The notes beneath the pieces are model-generated. The model was not told the DNA's origin and made no database searches. It saw only the letters and a program-made list of their open reading frames with translations. Below, one piece after another: positions 5,614 to 9,411 of a stretch of 9,411 nucleotides of DNA. The stretch lies in contig DAHXLV010000012.1 in assembly GCA_027365815.1 (NCBI GenBank), positions 1 through 9,411 on the forward strand. Reading direction: 5' to 3'. Made by a program: the position numbers and the translations under genes. How positions within the stretch are numbered: position 1 is the first letter of the stretch; each line of letters starts with the position of its first letter. The stretch comes from Microcaldota archaeon (lineage in GTDB: Archaea; Micrarchaeota; Micrarchaeia; Micrarchaeales; Micrarchaeaceae).

Positions 5614-5655
5614 CCTTAAATAAATATACCCGTATCTTTAAGATAGTTGGTCTTG
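5614..5655 (+). promoter_or_regulatory. Promoter and short leader of pilin-like gene 1 (conserved block)
   Basis: The TATA box TTAAATAAATATA (5616-5628) starts 40 bp before the ATG, so transcription should begin near 5645 with a leader of about 10 nt reading TTGGTCTTG. The block matches the one before pilin-like gene 2 without gaps (about 36 of 45 positions including the ATG). The same 48-bp gap must also hold the promoter of the divergent ubiA gene. Confidence 0.7.
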
Positions 5656-6759
5656 ATGCAGAGGGCGCAGTCCGCAATGGAGTACCTGATGACATATGGA
5701 TGGGCGATTCTCATAATAGCGGTGGTGCTCGGAGCCCTATATAGTCTCGGGGTCTTCAGCAACGTCTCATCTATACCAAACAGCTGCATACCGCAGCCCG
5801 GATTCCTTTGCTCAAACCCGGTGCTCTCGACAAACGGCATCATTACTTTTACTGTAGGCCAGGCGACCTCGTACAACTTCGCCAGCGCCCAGCTCTATTT
5901 CGTCCCCAGCGGCGGAACGCTCAGCCAAGCTGCTCAAATAGGTCTGGGTGCCATGGCCACCGGGCAGGAGACGACAGTGCAGATGCAGCTGCCAACAGGG
6001 GCGCCATATCCAGCTGCGTACAATCTAGGAACAACTCTTACAGGCCACATATACCTGAGCTACATCGAGCAAGGAAACCAGCAGACCACGCAGATAGGCA
6101 CCCTTACCGCAAAAGCGCGGTCTACATATACGATACCGCAGGTAACGTACACCAAAGTGGCCTCAAGCTACACGGAAGGCAACGGCCATTCCTTCCACAC
6201 CTTCGGCGTTACCACCACAGGACCAAACCAATTCATCCTGGTTATGGGTGGTTCATCCGCAATAACCAAGATATCGGACAACTCCGGGCAGGGGCTCATA
6301 TGGCAGGAAAGGGCCAACACCACAATAAATAATGTTGGCTTCTCCTATTGGTACACGACAGTGCCCAACGCCGCATCATTCAGCATCAATGCAACTATGG
6401 CCAGTAGCGGTTATAGCATTGTCATGTACACAATCTTTAGTTCAAGCAATAGCTCATTGAAATGGTCATGGGACAGCAATCCATCGCTTCCCGCCGTCGC
6501 CACTCCGACAGGCACAACTTCTGCTACGACAGGGGGCTCTACCACAAGCAGCAGCGACATTCTGTTATACATGATCAATAATAATGGCGGCGCCCCTACG
6601 CTGAGCAACAGTAGCTTTACACAGATGCAGAATAATGGCGGAGGAATGGCTGTATGGGGGATGTTCACCAACTCCGTTGTGACTGGGGGGTCAGCCACCG
6701 CCACGTATTCCCCCACAACAAACAGCATCTTCTATTTTGACGCAATAACAGTGACATAG
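5656..6759 (+). CDS. Class III signal-peptide (pilin-like) surface protein 1
   Basis: The N-terminus MQRAQSAMEYLMTYGWAI is a class III (archaeal type IV pilin) signal. Cleavage is expected before Q5, inside RA|QSAMEYL, followed by a hydrophobic helix (to about residue 34) that acts as membrane anchor or filament core. With the ATG at 5656 the protein has 367 residues; TTG codons at 5647 and 5653 are possible but less likely starts. Beyond the helix comes a domain of about 120 residues opening with a CxxxxxxxC pair (C44, C52), then a Ser/Thr/Asn/Gly-rich beta region. Residues ~178-260 and ~284-367 look like two copies of one beta-sandwich unit. Several N-x-S/T sites suggest glycosylation. It is likely a minor pilin or adhesin outside the cell; no specific ligand can be named. 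Confidence 0.88.
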   Translation: MQRAQSAMEYLMTYGWAILIIAVVLGALYSLGVFSNVSSIPNSCIPQPGFLCSNPVLSTNGIITFTVGQATSYNFASAQLYFVPSGGTLSQAAQIGLGAMATGQETTVQMQLPTGAPYPAAYNLGTTLTGHIYLSYIEQGNQQTTQIGTLTAKARSTYTIPQVTYTKVASSYTEGNGHSFHTFGVTTTGPNQFILVMGGSSAITKISDNSGQGLIWQERANTTINNVGFSYWYTTVPNAASFSINATMASSGYSIVMYTIFSSSNSSLKWSWDSNPSLPAVATPTGTTSATTGGSTTSSSDILLYMINNNGGAPTLSNSSFTQMQNNGGGMAVWGMFTNSVVTGGSATATYSPTTNSIFYFDAITVT

Positions 6760-6765
6760 CGTATT

Positions 6766-6786
6766 GGAAAGCCATGCTTGCTTTCC
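6766..6786 (+). terminator. Hairpin after pilin-like gene 1 (possible 3' end signal)
   Basis: GGAAAGC (6766-6772) and GCTTTCC (6780-6786) form a perfect 7-bp stem with a 7-nt loop, starting 6 nt after the stop codon. No T-run follows, and archaeal termination usually depends on T-runs rather than hairpins. A role in mRNA stability is equally possible. It is the only clear hairpin between genes in the window. Confidence 0.4.
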
Positions 6787-6811
6787 CTGATGCCATAAAG
6801 GAACAAACAAT

Positions 6812-6853
6812 CCTTAAATATATGCATTCGTATCCTTAATCTAGTTGGTTTTG
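6812..6853 (+). promoter_or_regulatory. Promoter and short leader of pilin-like gene 2 (conserved block)
   Basis: TTAAATATAT (6814-6823) is the TATA box, again starting exactly 40 bp before the ATG. The run TAGTTGGT.TTGATG at the end is identical to that of pilin-like gene 1 except for one base. The 94-bp gap before this gene otherwise holds only the hairpin. The matching layout suggests that the two genes are expressed together. Confidence 0.7.
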
Positions 6854-8632
6854 ATGCCCAGGTCGCAGTCAGCCATGGAGTACATGGTAACTTATGGATG
6901 GGCGATACTGATTATAGTCCTGGCAGTTTCGCTGCTTTATTTCTTTGTGCTGCAGCCCAATATCATCTCTCCAAACGCGTGTTCGTTCACCGTCCAGCTG
7001 ACCTGCACAGACGTGGTGCTAGGCGCAAGCTCGGCAGGAATCCCAGGCAACCTGATACTGACGATAACCAACTCACAGCAGTATCCGATACAGAACCCCG
7101 CATTATTTGCTAATGTCAATGGGACCAACACTACAAAAGCGCAGTGCCTGCCCAGCGCGGTGCCGTCCGGCGGCGTAATGCTGTGCATCCTGCCGGTCAA
7201 GAACAAGGTAAACTTGAACGCCCTCCTGTCAGGTAAGCTCTACCTGAATGCATCGTATTGCGGCTTCGGGGCAAACATCACAGCAATAAATGCATGCACA
7301 AGCAACGTGCCCCAAACATATGTAGGTGTGTTTACTGCGCACGCACAGACTTCGATCTCAAACACCCCTGTTACGGTATCGCTCACAGGCAGCAACAGCG
7401 CATATGCAAATTCTGTAGTTGCGCTGTCAGCCACGGTAAAGCTCCTGGGGAGCACGATACCTGGAGTGGTCGTGAACTTCACGGAAAACTCTGGCATACC
7501 CTCATTGAGGCCGCAGTACGCCACAACGAGCTACAGCGGCGTCGCGCAAAGCTACCTGAAGAGCCCATCAGCGCTTTCCGTAACGGTGACAGCCACTGCC
7601 TTCGGGGTGTCAAACAGCATATCTGTAACGTTCCTGTCATCTCCAACTACGACAGTACTCACAACAGTACCATCTACATATTACGTGCCGATAACGCTTA
7701 CCAACTCCCAATCATCCGCGACACCGAGCACCTTCCAGCAGATGATTGTTGTGGACAGCGCAACGTACAGCAGTTACATAAACTCCAACTGGGACAATGT
7801 GGAGTTCACAACAGGTCCGGATGCAACAGGATCAGTACTGCAGGCATGGATAGAGTCGAACGCCAGCAACACAGCGTCGGCAACGGTTGTCTGGGTGAAG
7901 CTCGCTTCAAGCATATCAGGTAGTGGGGGCACCCAGACCATATACATGAACTTTGTGCAGACTTCAGAGCTCTCGTCATCCGGGCCTACAGGCGAGGCGC
8001 CCACACTGTCGTCGACATACGGCCAGTACGACAACGGGGGCGACGTCTTCAACTATTACCAGGAATGGGGTGGGCTTTCTTCGCTGCCAAGCGGCTGGTC
8101 CTCCTCGACGACCTTCTGGACATTCAACTCGAAGAACACCACGTTCACGAGCAGCACGAGGGATGGGATCTGGATGACAATACCGAGCTCACTTTCGAGC
8201 TACCCGTATGTCTGGGATTTCTATGGGAATATGTACATATCCACTTCAAGCCCAGGCACATACATAGGTGGCTATGGATCCAGCCCGTCGTCGTTGTGCT
8301 GCAACATAGAGTATTCGCTGCTCGAAGGCTACGGGCACTCTCCGCCGGTGATCAACATAGTAAGCGACAACAACGGCCAATACTTCAGCACCTCCATGTC
8401 GGATACGAATAACAGCAAGGTGTATACCTTCTGGGCATCTTCGTCAAGCACTGCGGGCGTGTACCTGAATTACCAAGGCACCTATTCGACTACCGGAATA
8501 ACCTCAACAACACCTGGCTACTTCATTGCCACGACCGCCTCCGGATCCACGTTAACATTGTATTGGCTCCGCACCCGCGCGTATCCTCCATCTGGGGTGA
8601 TGCCCTCGGTGTCTTTCGGCAGTTTGGCTTGA
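6854..8632 (+). CDS. Class III signal-peptide surface protein 2, with Ig-like, DUF2341-like and lectin-like domains
   Basis: This 592-residue protein begins MPRSQSAMEYMVTYGWAILI, a class III leader with cleavage expected before Q5 and a hydrophobic helix to about residue 35. The ectodomain then has four parts. (1) Residues ~40-165: a pilin-type domain with six cysteines, including CSFTVQLTC right after the helix. (2) Residues ~170-262: an Ig-like beta domain of the Big-1/invasin type (PVTVSLTGS, IPGVVVNFTENSG, GVAQSYL, VTVTATA). (3) Residues ~275-390: a DUF2341-like domain (STYYVPITLTN, NSNWDNVEFTTG, LQAWIES, ATVVWVKLASSISGSGGTQTIYMNF). (4) Residues ~390-592: an aromatic, Ser-rich region resembling the lectin/LamG-like part that often follows DUF2341. 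The protein is probably a cell-surface adhesin or pilus tip; binding to sugars or to a host cell is inference. ATG 6854 is preferred over TTG 6845. Confidence 0.9.
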   Translation: MPRSQSAMEYMVTYGWAILIIVLAVSLLYFFVLQPNIISPNACSFTVQLTCTDVVLGASSAGIPGNLILTITNSQQYPIQNPALFANVNGTNTTKAQCLPSAVPSGGVMLCILPVKNKVNLNALLSGKLYLNASYCGFGANITAINACTSNVPQTYVGVFTAHAQTSISNTPVTVSLTGSNSAYANSVVALSATVKLLGSTIPGVVVNFTENSGIPSLRPQYATTSYSGVAQSYLKSPSALSVTVTATAFGVSNSISVTFLSSPTTTVLTTVPSTYYVPITLTNSQSSATPSTFQQMIVVDSATYSSYINSNWDNVEFTTGPDATGSVLQAWIESNASNTASATVVWVKLASSISGSGGTQTIYMNFVQTSELSSSGPTGEAPTLSSTYGQYDNGGDVFNYYQEWGGLSSLPSGWSSSTTFWTFNSKNTTFTSSTRDGIWMTIPSSLSSYPYVWDFYGNMYISTSSPGTYIGGYGSSPSSLCCNIEYSLLEGYGHSPPVINIVSDNNGQYFSTSMSDTNNSKVYTFWASSSSTAGVYLNYQGTYSTTGITSTTPGYFIATTASGSTLTLYWLRTRAYPPSGVMPSVSFGSLA

Positions 8633-8635
8633 CGG

Positions 8636-9295
8636 CTACGGCACTACAAGAAGCATCAATATGACGTTGCCAAACAGGATAGATGCGACAACGCCTGCGA
8701 ATATCGGCGCGGCCATCGGTATCGCATTCTTGTAGACCGGCACCTTAGACCTTATCTTTTTGCTCCTGAGCTGGTCTATCAGTTTTTTTGTAACAAGCCT
8801 GTTGAATGCACTTGCGCGCTTCCTGATCCTCCGCACATCCTCGTTGCCCATCATGTTTATAGCAATCATGTCCCCTTCCTCCATTTCGCTATAGCTCACA
8901 TACCTAACCATCGATGCTGTCATAGGTTTTTCAAAAAGTATAACGGCGACTGAGCCTAACATCATTATGGCAATGAGAGCCGTGCCGCCGATGCCAATGC
9001 CGGCCTCGAAAGAAAGGAATGCCGCGAATGCCAGGTAAGCAAGCCCCACCGATACGGCCTTCGCGAATGCCCCGCGCGTTATCTCCTTTCCAATCCTCAT
9101 CCCAGATATCTTCGCCTTTGGAATGTAGTAAATAGGCACAGCGACCAACGCCGCAATCCCGCTACCTATGAAAATGGAGATTATGAAGGGCAACCCCAAC
9201 TGCGGCGCGTTCAAAAGCAGCGGAACAGCCTGGAACGGGAATATGAGCGACAGTGTTGCAAACTCGAATACGTCCCCAGCACCCAGGTACCCTCC
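8636..9295 (-). CDS. A24-type prepilin peptidase, C-terminal part only (5' end replaced)
   Basis: About 219 residues of a membrane protein are preserved. The catalytic GxGD motif is present in YLGAGDVFEF, right at the start of the recognisable sequence. Four or five membrane helices follow (for example LPFIISIFIGSGIAALVAVPIYY). Next is a cytosolic part with EMEEGDMIAINM and a basic helix, then the final KNAIPMAAPIFAGVVASILFGN. This layout fits archaeal A24 peptidases that cut class III leaders, like EppA. The half with the first catalytic aspartate and two or three helices is missing. In frame, the ORF continues to an ATG at 9391, but those 32 codons (MVRCWTTMRL..., Arg-rich) are the leuS fragment read in the wrong frame. 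As it stands it cannot be active. It is convergent with pilin 2, with 3 nt between the stops. Confidence 0.72.
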   Translation of the reverse strand, partial: GGYLGAGDVFEFATLSLIFPFQAVPLLLNAPQLGLPFIISIFIGSGIAALVAVPIYYIPKAKISGMRIGKEITRGAFAKAVSVGLAYLAFAAFLSFEAGIGIGGTALIAIMMLGSVAVILFEKPMTASMVRYVSYSEMEEGDMIAINMMGNEDVRRIRKRASAFNRLVTKKLIDQLRSKKIRSKVPVYKNAIPMAAPIFAGVVASILFGNVILMLLVVP

Positions 9296-9296
9296 C

Positions 9297-9383
9297 TTCC
9301 TTCTCGTTGGGCTCCGGTTCGTAGACCTTGGCGTCAGCCCACGCCTTCTGCCACTTCTTGTCAAGCGCATTGTAGTCCAACAT
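9297..9383 (-). pseudogene. leuS: 5' fragment of leucyl-tRNA synthetase, cut at the junction
   Basis: From the ATG at 9383 the minus strand reads MLDYNALDKKWQKAWADAKV, then YEPEPNEKE. This is the typical start of class I leucyl-type synthetases: a K-K-W-Q-x-x-W helix followed by V/F-x-x-E-P-(D/N)-E. After about residue 29 the frame passes into GRVPGCWGRIR, which is the peptidase region read out of frame, and ends after 73 codons. The HIGH motif, editing domain and KMSKS loop are therefore not present. Only 28 bp lie upstream before the edge. Either a remnant left by a rearrangement or a chimeric sequence end; the identity rests on a short stretch. Confidence 0.65.
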
Positions 9384-9411
9384 CTAACCATAACCCGACT
9401 GATAGGAGCCA

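Noticed and set aside
5647..5655. TTG starts giving MVLMQ... for pilin-like gene 1 (and the same at 6845 for gene 2)
   Set aside because: The predicted transcription start is at about the first TTG, and the ATG gives the usual short charged n-region before the QSAMEY motif.
7258..7923. 221-codon plus-strand ORF inside pilin-like gene 2
   Set aside because: Frame-shifted shadow with Arg/His/Cys-rich composition; the 592-residue frame continues through it with consistent domains.
5656..8632. Repeated ACC/AGC/TCA-type runs that look like DNA repeats
   Set aside because: They are codons of Ser/Thr/Asn-rich surface proteins; no regular unit, direct repeat or CRISPR spacing was found.
9296..9391. 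Arg-rich N-terminus MVRCWTTMRL... for the peptidase
   Set aside because: It is the leuS start region read in the wrong frame; real A24 peptidases begin with hydrophobic helices and a first catalytic aspartate.

Overview
The window looks like a piece of a DPANN archaeal genome, most likely Micrarchaeota (the ARMAN-2/Micrarchaeum group). Four things point this way. The ribosomal proteins and RNA polymerase subunits are archaeal (eL18, uL13, uS9 and uS2 with RpoD and RpoN). Genes are packed with almost no space. Very short TATA-containing intergenic regions carry the promoters. Finally, class III signal-peptide surface proteins with the QSAMEY...TYGWAI leader and a DUF2341-like domain are common in that group. 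The lineage is inferred from style and gene content, not from a database search.

Left part (1-1645): the 5' part of pyrG (CTP synthase, minus strand, running off the left edge) is divergent from thpR (2H-family RNA 2',3'-cyclic phosphodiesterase/ligase). thpR meets, stop codon to stop codon, an unrecognised 196-residue gene on the minus strand.

Central part (1742-4734): a plus-strand information-processing operon in the order rpoD, tRNA-Leu(GAG), eL18, uL13, uS9, rpoN, tRNA-Pro(GGG), uS2. It is a shortened version of the usual archaeal cluster: uS13-uS4-uS11 are missing before rpoD, and rpoK and enolase are missing between rpoN and uS2. The tRNAs sit between the protein genes; tRNA-Leu starts on the base after the rpoD stop codon. 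tRNA-Pro has a 13-nt intron in its T-loop with a good bulge-helix-bulge-type fold.

Right part (4735-9411): a minus-strand UbiA-family prenyltransferase, probably for archaeal ether lipids, abuts the uS2 stop codon. Two plus-strand secreted pilin-like proteins follow, of about 367 and 592 residues. Both carry the same class III leader and nearly the same promoter and leader block. Facing them is the C-terminal half of an A24 (GxGD) prepilin peptidase, the enzyme class that would cleave these leaders. Its 5' part is missing, and the first ~29 codons of a leucyl-tRNA synthetase stand there in another frame. This is either a rearrangement or a chimeric join close to the end of the sequence.

The most notable points are the T-loop tRNA intron, the twinned pilin promoters, the pilin/peptidase neighbourhood, the leuS::peptidase junction, and three convergent gene pairs separated by only 0, 0 and 3 nt. 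I saw no CRISPR array, insertion sequence, rRNA or riboswitch.
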